Assembly: GCA_021199255.1 (NCBI GenBank)
Contig: JAJQIK010000045.1
Span: 1 to 64,000 of the forward strand
Source: Clostridiales bacterium
GTDB taxonomy: Bacteria; Bacillota; Clostridia; Lachnospirales; Lachnospiraceae
Direction: 5' to 3'
DNA length: 64,000 bases
Part shown: positions 31,923 to 39,964 of the stretch, in pieces
How positions within the stretch are numbered: the first letter of the stretch is position 1
Layout of the letters: each line of letters begins with the position of its first letter
The notes under the pieces: generated by a model
The model's database searches: none
Told to the model about the DNA's origin: nothing
What the model saw: the letters and a program-made list of their open reading frames with translations, nothing else
Made by a program: the position numbers and the translations under genes

Positions 31923-32106
31923 AACACCCTCCAAATTTCTAACCCATATTACCGCAGATTATCCCTAACTATATATTAGTTTAACATCTTAGTCTTTGAT
32001 TTGTAAGGCTTTTTGGAGTTTTGCCCTTATTTTCAGCATATTGCCAACAATGTAAGGACAGTTTTTTGTGAAATATCACAAGCAGTTTTTGTCTTAATCC
32101 GCCATA

Positions 32107-32268
32107 TTAATCCCCATTTCTGAGCAACTTGTTGCGAAGCGGCGGCGAGAAATCCGCGAAGGCGGTTTCTCGTCTGCCATCAGGGCTATTTGCTTTCGCT
32201 CAGAAACAAATAGCCAAATCCACTTCCAGAGGATTGTGAAAAATCAGCACATCAGTGTGATTTTTCAT
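32107..32268 (-). repeat. Multi-hairpin intergenic repeat, copy A (behind the CheC-like gene)
   Basis: This ~162-base element reads, on the minus strand, almost identically to plus-strand 60858-61027. In this orientation it contains: an AAAAATCA/TGATTTTT hairpin, CCTCTGGAAG, a GGCTATTTG/CAAATAGCC hairpin, GAGAAACCGC/GCGGATTTCTC, and GCAAC-AA-GTTGC. It begins one base past the stop codon of the gene it follows. The loop of the GGCTATTTG hairpin (TTTCTGAGCGAAAG) is the reverse complement of that in copy B. The rest of 31923-32106 holds the carD promoter region and a palindrome at 32066-32081. Confidence 0.9.
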
Positions 32269-32269
32269 A

Positions 32270-32872
32270 CTATTTAATACTGAAATGATCGCAGATAAAA
32301 CGGGTCTCTTTCATAGGATAGATACGAATCATAATTCCCTTTAATAAGCCCGGCGATTCAAAATGGCACACCACAAGCGCCATCTCATCTCCCGCAAAGG
32401 GAAGAAAATCTATCCGGTCGATATCTTCCGGCTTCTGGACAAACGTAGTCTTAGGCGGATTGATATCCACTGTTTTATGTATCATCTCCGTGAGTACGAT
32501 TGCGGACGCGCCCATCATCTGATTCATTACCTCCGCCACGCAGGACAAATGCATTTCATTCAGCTCACCTTCCGCGGCCACGCCGACGCCGCCCATCATA
32601 AGATCCATGATAATCTTGATGTCGTTTTCTTTCATCATCAATAGATTATTGCCGTCAAAGTCATCTTTAAAATCTATCTGGACCGTCACGCCGCCCATGC
32701 CAAATGCCGTCAGAATATTCTTGATATCGGCGCTGTTTACTACCTTGACCATGGGTACATGAATCTTAATCTCCTTGCCGATCATCATATTCAGCGCAGT
32801 CGCGGAATGTGCCATACAGATCTGAGATACTTCCGCCATTTTATCCTGATCTTTCGGTGTCAATGCTCCCAT
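32270..32872 (-). CDS. CheC/FliY-type phosphatase-domain protein
   Basis: This 200-residue protein resembles the CheC-like N-terminal domain of FliY. CheC phosphatases have two E-x-x-N sites. Here the second is intact: SCVAEVMN, with the Pro about 22 residues on at INPP. In the first the Asn is replaced (MAEVSQICMAH). The C-terminal FliN surface-presentation domain and the N-terminal FliM-like CheY-binding peptide of FliY are absent. It may dephosphorylate CheY-P or act as a scaffold; no other chemotaxis genes are adjacent. It follows an ABC gene's upstream region and ends at repeat copy A. Confidence 0.72.
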   Translation of the reverse strand: MGALTPKDQDKMAEVSQICMAHSATALNMMIGKEIKIHVPMVKVVNSADIKNILTAFGMGGVTVQIDFKDDFDGNNLLMMKENDIKIIMDLMMGGVGVAAEGELNEMHLSCVAEVMNQMMGASAIVLTEMIHKTVDINPPKTTFVQKPEDIDRIDFLPFAGDEMALVVCHFESPGLLKGIMIRIYPMKETRFICDHFSIK

Positions 32873-32980
32873 ATTTTCTACGTCCCTTTTTAATTCCTGT
32901 CTACCCGGTTACTCTCTACTCTTTAACTATACCTTATACGTAACGCTTCACGCAATCCTTTATGACAAAATAAATTTTCC

Positions 32981-34747
32981 CTATTTCAATTCGTTGGCCG
33001 TTACGTAGAAATGATAATAGATACCGCCTAACGCAAGCAGGCTTTCATGGTTTCCCTCTTCTACGATCCCCTCCTCCGTCAGCACAAGGATACGGTCGGA
33101 ATTGCGAATACTGGAAAGACGGTGCGCAATGGTAATCGTCGTTCTTCCCCTGGCCAGCGCCTCCAGAGACTTGGCAACCTGAAACTCGCTTTCATTATCT
33201 AAGGCGGAGGTGGCTTCATCCATAATCAGAATGGGCGGATTTTTCAAAAAGACCCTGGCAATACTGATGCGCTGCTTCTGTCCGCCGGAAAGCTTCACGC
33301 CCCGCTCCCCCACATAGGTATCATAGCCGTCCTTAAGCGCCATAATAAATTCATGGGCGCCTGCCCGCTTCGCCGCCTCGATTACTTCCTCTTTCTTTGC
33401 ATACTCCTTGCCATAGGCGATATTCTCATATACCGTACCTGAAAACAAATAGACATCCTGCTGCACCATTCCGATATTCTGGCGCAGGCTTTTCAAAGTA
33501 TAATGGCGGATATTCTCCCCGTCTAACAGAATCTCGCCCTTATCAATATCATAAAACCTTGGGATCAGATTACACAGCGTAGTCTTGCCACCGCCGGAAG
33601 GCCCCACGATCGCAATCTTTTCTCCTGAATGGATATCCAGATTCAAATTCTTAAATACCATATTATGATCATCGGGATATTCAAAGCTTACATTCCGAAA
33701 AGAGAGATTCCCCTGGGGATTCACACAGGGCACCGCGTCCGGCTCATCAAAAATCTCAATATCGCTGTCCATAATCTGTACAAAGCGCTCAATCCCCGTC
33801 ATACCCCGCTGAAACTGCTCCGCAAATTCAATAATCCTTCGGATCGTCGCAATCAAGGTAGTCACATACATTACGTAGGCCACCAAATCGCCCGGCGCAA
33901 TCCTGCCCTTTACCATAAAAATCCCGCCCGCGACCAGAAGCACAAGATACATCAATCCGTCAAAGGCTCTCGTGGTGGTTTGAAACGCCGCCATAAACTT
34001 ATAGGTTTCCTTTTTTAAGGCAAAAAACTTCCTGTTGTCCTCCTCGAACTTTTCTTTTTCCTTCTCCTCGTTGGTAAATGCCTTTACAACCTTCTGCCCC
34101 AGCAGGCTGTCCTCAATACGCGCGTTCAACTCCCCGATCTGCACCCGCTGCCTGCGGAACGCCTCCCGCATACGCAGGTTAATAATAATACACGTTACCG
34201 CCATAACCGGCACTACCGCAAAGATAATCACCGTCAGCCCTAAGCTGATCCGCGCCAGAATTATAAAGGAAATCACCGCCTTCAGACCAGCGATAAAAAA
34301 CTCCTCCGGGCAATGATGGGAAAATTCTGTCACATCAAACAGATCGTTGGTGATACGTCCCATAATCTGCCCTACCTTCGTATTGTTATAATAGGTATCC
34401 GACAGCTTCTGTAAATGTGCGTAAGCGTCGCGGCGCATATCTGTCTCAATCCGGGTTCCCATCACATGGCCGGTGTATGCCATGTAAAAATTCGCCATAG
34501 TGTCCATAATCCGAAGACACAGATACAGCGCGCCCAGCCGAAGAATCACCGCTACGGTAAGAGACGCCAAATCATTCATTCCCGCATTGGTAATATAACG
34601 GATAATCATGGGAAGCACCAGCTCGCAGATTGTCGTCAGCCCCGCGCAAAAAAGATCGATTACTACAACCCTCCAGTATTTTCTATAGTAAGGGAGAAAC
34701 CGTTTCATCAGTTCCCCGGATTGGTAGGCTTTTTCCTTTTCCTGCAT
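32981..34747 (-). CDS. ABC exporter (fused permease and ATP-binding protein)
   Basis: This 588-residue half-transporter of the MsbA/LmrA type has a six-helix ABC_membrane domain (about 20-320). The nucleotide-binding domain has Walker A GPSGGGKTT, Q loop MVQQDVYLF, signature LSGGQKQR, Walker B ILIMDEATSALD and H loop IAHRLSS. It is likely a homodimer, since no partner gene adjoins. Cargo may be a lipid, peptide or drug and is unknown. AAAGGAG precedes the ATG. The ahcY gene lies 152 bases upstream. Confidence 0.9.
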   Translation of the reverse strand: MQEKEKAYQSGELMKRFLPYYRKYWRVVVIDLFCAGLTTICELVLPMIIRYITNAGMNDLASLTVAVILRLGALYLCLRIMDTMANFYMAYTGHVMGTRIETDMRRDAYAHLQKLSDTYYNNTKVGQIMGRITNDLFDVTEFSHHCPEEFFIAGLKAVISFIILARISLGLTVIIFAVVPVMAVTCIIINLRMREAFRRQRVQIGELNARIEDSLLGQKVVKAFTNEEKEKEKFEEDNRKFFALKKETYKFMAAFQTTTRAFDGLMYLVLLVAGGIFMVKGRIAPGDLVAYVMYVTTLIATIRRIIEFAEQFQRGMTGIERFVQIMDSDIEIFDEPDAVPCVNPQGNLSFRNVSFEYPDDHNMVFKNLNLDIHSGEKIAIVGPSGGGKTTLCNLIPRFYDIDKGEILLDGENIRHYTLKSLRQNIGMVQQDVYLFSGTVYENIAYGKEYAKKEEVIEAAKRAGAHEFIMALKDGYDTYVGERGVKLSGGQKQRISIARVFLKNPPILIMDEATSALDNESEFQVAKSLEALARGRTTITIAHRLSSIRNSDRILVLTEEGIVEEGNHESLLALGGIYYHFYVTANELK

Positions 34748-34762
34748 TGTAAAGATTCTCCT

Positions 34763-34909
34763 TTATTTCTTGATCACACGGCAAAGCCCTTCAAAAAGCC
34801 AGGCAGCCTGCGCATCATCAAACGGCGGGCGCTCCTCTCTGTAGGGTACGCCCGCCGTTTCTGTGATATCCGCTTTGCCAAAGTCCTGATAAAGCCTGCT
34901 ACAGCGCAT
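34763..34909 (-). CDS. Possible small ORF overlapping the ahcY stop (48 codons)
   Basis: A 48-residue frame begins at an ATG inside the ahcY stop region (start at 34909, 11 bases overlap) and ends at 34763, 15 bases before the ABC start. The composition is protein-like (…PPFDDAQAAWLFEG…), but no family is recognised and there is no clear ribosome site. The frame also spans a 12-base-pair perfect hairpin, which could simply be a structured intercistronic region. Confidence 0.25.
   Translation of the reverse strand: MRCSRLYQDFGKADITETAGVPYREERPPFDDAQAAWLFEGLCRVIKK
34820..34860. terminator. Strong hairpin between ahcY and the ABC gene
   Basis: AAACGGCGGGCG (34820-34831) is perfectly complementary to CGCCCGCCGTTT (34849-34860), with a 17-base loop. 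An outer GGCAAAGC/GCTTTGCC pair (34780-34787 and 34872-34879) encloses it. There is no long T run on the minus strand, so it may be a processing or partial termination site rather than a full terminator. Confidence 0.5.
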
Positions 34910-36146
34910 AGCTGTTTAAATATTTCTCCTGCTCCGGCGTCAGCACGTCGATTTCTTTACCCAAAAACGCCAGCTTCCGCTTCGCTACGTCCTTATCTAC
35001 CTCTTCCGGCACATCGATCAGCTTTTCTGTCAGTTCGCCTGCATGCTCCACTAAATACTTGGCGGACAGCGCCTGAATCGCAAAGCTCATATCCATAATC
35101 TCTGCGGGATGCCCGTCCCCTGCCGCCAGATTCACCAGACGCCCCTCCGCCAGCACGAAAATCCACTGTCCGGTGGGCAGCTTATATCCCATAATATTTT
35201 TACGCTGCTCTCTGGTTTCTACCGAATTTGCCTTAAGCCACGCCATATCAATCTCACAATCAAAATGCCCTGCGTTGCACAGAATCGCGCCTTCCTTCAT
35301 CTCCGCGAAATCTTCCCGATCGATAACGCCGTCGCAGCCCGTTACGGTGATAAAAAAGTCGCCCACTTTGGCAGCTTCCTTCATAGGCATAACGTCGAAT
35401 CCGTCCATAACCGCCTCGATTGCCTTAATCGGGTCGATCTCCGTTACGATAACTCTTGCGCCTAACCCCTTGGCTCTCATAGCGGTTCCCTTACCACACC
35501 AGCCATAACCGGCTATGACGACAATTTTACCCGCTACAATAAGGTTGGTCGTTCTATTGATGCCATCCCATACGGACTGGCCTGTGCCATATCTGTTGTC
35601 AAAGAAATGCTTACACGCCGCATTGTTGACACGCACCATGGGGAATTTCAACTCTCCCGCCTTATTCATGGCCTCCAGACGAATAATGCCGGTGGTAGTC
35701 TCTTCACAGCCTCCAATAATATTGGGAATCAGGTGCCGCATTTCTTTATGAACCATATTAACCAGATCGCCGCCATCGTCAATAATGATATTAGGCCCCG
35801 CCGCCAATACCGCGCGAATATGGTTCTCATACTCTTCCGGCGCGGCGTCATACCATGCATGCACCTCAAGCCCGGCTTTCACCAGAGCCGCCGCCACATC
35901 ATCTTGAGTGGATAACGGATTGGAGCCTGTCACATACATATCCGCGCCGCCTGCTGCCAGCACCAAGCATAAATAAGCGGTCTTAGCCTCCAGATGCACG
36001 GATAAAGTAATCTTCTTACCGGCAAAGGGTTTGCTCTCGGCAAACTCTTTCTCCAGAGTGCGCAGCAGATCGCAGTTCCTTTTCACCCACTCAATCTTTC
36101 TCTCGCCGGATTCGGCAAGATTAATGTCCCTGATTTCACTACTCAT
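34899..36146 (-). CDS. ahcY: Adenosylhomocysteinase
   Basis: This 415-residue NAD-dependent enzyme splits S-adenosylhomocysteine into adenosine and homocysteine, relieving inhibition of SAM-dependent methyltransferases. Visible are the substrate region HLEAKTAYLCL, GGCEETTTGI, the catalytic VNNAACKHFFDNRYGTGQS, the NAD loop VVIAGYGWCGKGTAMRAKG, and a C-terminal MDMSFAIQA. It is of the shorter bacterial/archaeal type. It follows the EAL/HDOD gene by 32 bases. The mtaD product one gene further upstream also uses SAH, so the neighbourhood handles SAM by-products. No SAH riboswitch is visible in the short upstream gap. Confidence 0.95.
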   Translation of the reverse strand: MSSEIRDINLAESGERKIEWVKRNCDLLRTLEKEFAESKPFAGKKITLSVHLEAKTAYLCLVLAAGGADMYVTGSNPLSTQDDVAAALVKAGLEVHAWYDAAPEEYENHIRAVLAAGPNIIIDDGGDLVNMVHKEMRHLIPNIIGGCEETTTGIIRLEAMNKAGELKFPMVRVNNAACKHFFDNRYGTGQSVWDGINRTTNLIVAGKIVVIAGYGWCGKGTAMRAKGLGARVIVTEIDPIKAIEAVMDGFDVMPMKEAAKVGDFFITVTGCDGVIDREDFAEMKEGAILCNAGHFDCEIDMAWLKANSVETREQRKNIMGYKLPTGQWIFVLAEGRLVNLAAGDGHPAEIMDMSFAIQALSAKYLVEHAGELTEKLIDVPEEVDKDVAKRKLAFLGKEIDVLTPEQEKYLNSYAL

Positions 36147-36178
36147 CTTCTATAAGTTCCTCTCTTTCCAGTCCGCTT

Positions 36179-37399
36179 TTAGAAAAACATATCCTTATAC
36201 CAGCACACCGTCTCCGTATACGCTTCATATACCGTGTTAACGCTGATATCCTTCACGATCAGCAAACGGCATACCTCCTGCCAGTCGGCATTCTCATAAG
36301 CCATCAGAAATTCATACAGCTCCGCAAATTCCCCTTTGCGGTAAATTAACGCGTCAGAAATCTCCTTGCACACGTTAACCTTCTTCAATGCCTCTTCCAT
36401 AGTCATATTCAGAATAATATCCAGCACAGAAAACAATCCCATCAGGAATAACTCCGACGACTTCATCGCCAAACCGAAGCTGGGTGCAAGACATTCCGCA
36501 AATTTCGCCCGCAGCAAAGAAAGTCTGGCAATTTCATTTGGTCTGTCCGCGCACAGTTCCTTGGTAATTACCGTATTAATCCATCTTTTCAGCTCCTTCT
36601 GCCCAAGAATCGCAGCAGCGTGCCGAATGGAAGTAACCTCTGAATTAACCGCAATGCGGTTTACCAGCTTTAACAGGTCTACCACCAATGCGGTATCACG
36701 GCCGATAATATCCGCAGCCTTGGTCAGCTCATAGTCCTGATCGTTAACAATATTCATTAACTCCAGATAGTTTATCTTTAAAGGCGAAACCTCCGTCTCT
36801 CCCTTTGTAATAGGAATACGATAGAATCTGCCCTCAAAAAAGCTATAGCTGTCGTCGTCCTTCAGGGCGTCGAACATCGCCTGATTGTCTATATTACCCA
36901 CGCAAAGCTTCATATCAGGATATAACTGATGGAAATAAATTCTCGCCTTTTTGACGTCCACCTTCTTGCAATCGAGAATCATATAATCCATCAACGCAAG
37001 AATCTCTTTATACTGCTCATAGGCGGCAACCGGAAGCCTGCGTATGGCAAGCTTATATCCTTCCTCCTTCAACTGCGCCAGACGCTTCTGATAGGCTTCG
37101 TCATTTTTAATCGCGTCATCCAGCAGCAGTACCAGTCTGCCCCGCATGGAACCGCTCTGCGCCTCGATATCCGAAAAAATCGCAATATGCCCCACCGTAA
37201 CAAACACATCCGTTCCCGGGGAAAGCGTATCGATACCGATCTTCTGTATAATATCCAGGCCGCTTACCGTAGCCGCGCCGTCATGCTTGGACGATCCCTG
37301 CAATACCGGATTCAATAAATAATTCTCCCTCTGGGAAAACAGAGAATACGCGCATACTTTCATATCTTTATCAAAAAAAGGCACTAATGTCGCTAACAT
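36179..37399 (-). CDS. YuxH-like protein with degenerate EAL and HDOD domains
   Basis: This 406-residue cytosolic protein has an N-terminal ~200 residues with the EAL-like fold (MKVCAYSLFSQRENYL; YMILDCKKVDVKKARIYF), but the catalytic E-x-L and DDFGTG motifs are missing, so c-di-GMP hydrolysis is unlikely. The C-terminal half is an HDOD output domain (LKLVNRIAVNSEVTSIRHAAAILGQKELKRWI). Such proteins act as signalling scaffolds in motility and development. An AAAGGAGG ribosome site precedes the ATG at 37399. It lies between mtaD and ahcY on one strand. Confidence 0.8.
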   Translation of the reverse strand: MLATLVPFFDKDMKVCAYSLFSQRENYLLNPVLQGSSKHDGAATVSGLDIIQKIGIDTLSPGTDVFVTVGHIAIFSDIEAQSGSMRGRLVLLLDDAIKNDEAYQKRLAQLKEEGYKLAIRRLPVAAYEQYKEILALMDYMILDCKKVDVKKARIYFHQLYPDMKLCVGNIDNQAMFDALKDDDSYSFFEGRFYRIPITKGETEVSPLKINYLELMNIVNDQDYELTKAADIIGRDTALVVDLLKLVNRIAVNSEVTSIRHAAAILGQKELKRWINTVITKELCADRPNEIARLSLLRAKFAECLAPSFGLAMKSSELFLMGLFSVLDIILNMTMEEALKKVNVCKEISDALIYRKGEFAELYEFLMAYENADWQEVCRLLIVKDISVNTVYEAYTETVCWYKDMFF

Positions 37400-37516
37400 A
37401 TCGCAATCCTCCTTTGCATATTTCTATTATAGTGTTAGTATATCAAATTTTATGCCCTTTTGCTATTACTAAATGCCCCAAAATTCTGGGAAATATGGTC
37501 TATTCCAAAAGAACCT

Positions 37517-38818
37517 CTAATACTGTCTTTTATCCAGTTCCATCCGCGTGATGATCTCCTGAATCTTACGATAAACAAGCGCTTCGTCCACTGTTAAAAT
37601 TCTGCGCCCCTCCATTGTAACGCGGCCGTCGATGATTACCGTATCCACCTCGGAGCCATTGGCGGAATAGGCTAAGCCTGCGAGAAGATTATTTCTGGGC
37701 GTAAAGGACGGGACATTTAGGTCGAGAACTGCCAAATCGGCTTTCTTGCCGATTTCAATAGAGCCGATTTCCTGTTCCAGCCCTAAAGCCCTCGCGCCGT
37801 TGATGGTAGCAATCCTGAAGCCCTCCTTCGCGCTGATACATTGCGGAGTTTTACCGGTTCCCTTATGAATAAGGGCAAGCAGATTCAGCTCATGAAACAT
37901 ATTCAGGGAATTATTGCTGGCAGCGCTGTCCGTGCCCAGACAGACATTTACGCCTTTCTCAAGCATTTTACTAATCGGCGCAAAACCGTTGCCAAGCTTC
38001 ATATTGCTTGCCGGATTGGTTACGACGCTGACCTTCTTCCTTTTGAGAATATCAATGTCCTCCTCCGTCGCCTGGGCGCAGTGCGCCACGATGGCAGGCA
38101 CATCAAAAATACCGCATTTCTCAGCCAGCGCAATAGGGGTACAGCCATACTTTTCCTGTATCTGCCGGACTTCGCTGACACTCTCGGACAGATGCGTATG
38201 AATCCCCATCTTCTCTTTCCTAGCCTCCGCCGCCACGATTTTCAGGAACTCCTCGTCGCAGGTGTAAGGCGCATGGGGTCCTAAGCGGAAAGTCAGCCTG
38301 TCGCAGTCCTTAGCGGCATCCCTTTCCTCGTAAGCCTGACGAAGACGCATCTGCCCCGCTTCGTCATTGCCGCTTCCTACCAGCCCTCTACAGATCACCG
38401 CCCGCATACCGGACTCTTTCACGGCTCTGGTGGTCTGATGAATATTCATCTGCATATCGTTAAAACAGGTAGTGCCGCTTTTCATCATTTCAATTATCGC
38501 AAGATTGGCGCTCCAATAGGCGTCTTCATCCGTCATCTGCTGTTCAATGGGGTCTATACTCCCAAACAGCCAGTCCATAAAGGAAAGATCATCAGCCACA
38601 TTTCTCATAAAAGACATATAAGAGTGGGTGTGGCAGTTAATCAGCCCCGGAATCACCAGTTTATCCCTGCCGTCGATAACCTTGTCCTGCACAAATCCAC
38701 CCGGCGCGTCGCCGATAGCCGTGATTCTGTCCTTTTCAATATAAATACTGGTTTCCTTAATTACATCTTCCGTGCCCTGGGGCAAAACTGCCAGCGCATT
38801 TTTAATTACGATTCCCAT
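37517..38818 (-). CDS. mtaD: 5-methylthioadenosine/S-adenosylhomocysteine deaminase (amidohydrolase)
   Basis: This 433-residue metal-dependent amidohydrolase converts SAH or 5'-methylthioadenosine to the inosyl product. Motifs: VIPGLINCHTHSYMS (HxH metal ligands), GPHAPYTC, GIHTHLSES, IVAHCAQ and CLGTDSAASNNSLNMF (final Asp). The start at 38818 follows AAAGGA with ten bases of spacing. Together with ahcY it gives two routes for SAH removal. Related cytosine/guanine deaminases look similar, but the SNNSLNM stretch and context favour this group. Confidence 0.85.
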   Translation of the reverse strand: MGIVIKNALAVLPQGTEDVIKETSIYIEKDRITAIGDAPGGFVQDKVIDGRDKLVIPGLINCHTHSYMSFMRNVADDLSFMDWLFGSIDPIEQQMTDEDAYWSANLAIIEMMKSGTTCFNDMQMNIHQTTRAVKESGMRAVICRGLVGSGNDEAGQMRLRQAYEERDAAKDCDRLTFRLGPHAPYTCDEEFLKIVAAEARKEKMGIHTHLSESVSEVRQIQEKYGCTPIALAEKCGIFDVPAIVAHCAQATEEDIDILKRKKVSVVTNPASNMKLGNGFAPISKMLEKGVNVCLGTDSAASNNSLNMFHELNLLALIHKGTGKTPQCISAKEGFRIATINGARALGLEQEIGSIEIGKKADLAVLDLNVPSFTPRNNLLAGLAYSANGSEVDTVIIDGRVTMEGRRILTVDEALVYRKIQEIITRMELDKRQY

Positions 38819-38897
38819 AACAACCGCTTCCTTTCTCTCCCGCCTCTTCACTTTTCATTAAAATATTTCCATTGCTAAGACCGTCAAAACCTGTCCA

Positions 38898-39857
38898 TCA
38901 TGGATTTACAAGATTTCTGTCCTGTCCCGCAAGAAAAGCCTCTATATTCTTCGCCACTTCCTCTACCAGACGGATTCTGGACTCCCTGCTCGTCCATGAC
39001 ATATGAGGGGTAACGATTAGCCTGTTACTGTCCTTAATACGGGCAAGCGGATCCTCCTTCGCCATAGGCTCTTTTTCCAGAACATCTAATCCCGCCGCGG
39101 CGATCCGCTCTTCCATCAGCGCCTCATAAAGATCCTGCGTATTGACCACCGGTCCTCTGGCCACATTAATCAGCACCGCTGTTTTTTTCATCTTCGCCAG
39201 GGCATCCTTGTTGATCAGGTTTCTCGTCCTGTCGCTGAGAGGGCAATGGAGAGACAGAATATCGGATTTCCGTAAAAGAGCGTCAAGCTCTACTCTCTCG
39301 TAATCCGTACAGGTACTGTTGCCGGAGGCGGAATAGAAAATCACCTTACACCCAAAAGCCTCCGCTAAAGAAGCCACCCGGCGGCCTATGGTACCCATGC
39401 CGACGATCCCCCAAACCTTTCCCTCCAGCTCATCAAAAGCTCTGTCCAGATGAGAAAACCTTTCCTGCGCACTGTACGCACCCGATTTTACATATTGGTC
39501 ATAATAAGCCAGCTTCTCCGTCAGCGCAAGCGCAAGCAAAATCGTGTGCTGTGCCACGGAGGAGGTACAGTAATTGACCACATTAGTCACTTTAATACCG
39601 CGGCTCTTGCAATACTCTAAATCTACATTATCAAAGCCCGTCGCGAACTGACAGATCAGCTTTACATTAGAAGCGTCCTTCAAGGTACTTTCGTTCAGCC
39701 GTACCTTATTTGCAATAATAATATCCGCGTCCTTTACCCGCTGCGCGGCATTTTCCGTCACCGTATTGGAATAACAGGTCACTTCTCCAAATTGCTCATA
39801 ACAGCTTACATCAATGTCTGTTCCCACGCTATCTCTCTCTAATACCACTAACTTCAT
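38898..39857 (-). CDS. D-isomer specific 2-hydroxyacid dehydrogenase
   Basis: This 319-residue NAD(P)-dependent reductase of 2-oxoacids has a catalytic domain split around the nucleotide-binding core. NAD loop GIVGMGTIGRRVASLA; catalytic Arg in LINVARGPVVN; Glu in AAGLDVLEKEP; catalytic His in VTPHMSWTS. HMSW rather than HxAW/HIGW places it near glycerate/hydroxypyruvate reductases, but the substrate is uncertain. The start at 39857 follows AAAGGA by ten bases; its promoter is at 39908-39936. Confidence 0.88.
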   Translation of the reverse strand: MKLVVLERDSVGTDIDVSCYEQFGEVTCYSNTVTENAAQRVKDADIIIANKVRLNESTLKDASNVKLICQFATGFDNVDLEYCKSRGIKVTNVVNYCTSSVAQHTILLALALTEKLAYYDQYVKSGAYSAQERFSHLDRAFDELEGKVWGIVGMGTIGRRVASLAEAFGCKVIFYSASGNSTCTDYERVELDALLRKSDILSLHCPLSDRTRNLINKDALAKMKKTAVLINVARGPVVNTQDLYEALMEERIAAAGLDVLEKEPMAKEDPLARIKDSNRLIVTPHMSWTSRESRIRLVEEVAKNIEAFLAGQDRNLVNP

Positions 39858-39907
39858 AATCACCATGTCCTTTCCGTACTCCAAATTCTGGCAGATGTAC
39901 TGGATTT

Positions 39908-39936
39908 ATTGTATCATGGCGGATAAGGGAATTCAA
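39908..39936 (-). promoter_or_regulatory. Promoter of the 2-hydroxyacid dehydrogenase gene
   Basis: The minus strand shows TTGAAT, 17 bases, TACAAT (4/6 and 5/6), between the rarA stop and the dehydrogenase start. Confidence 0.55.
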
Positions 39937-39964
39937 TTTGAATTACCAGCTCTGAATCGCATCT

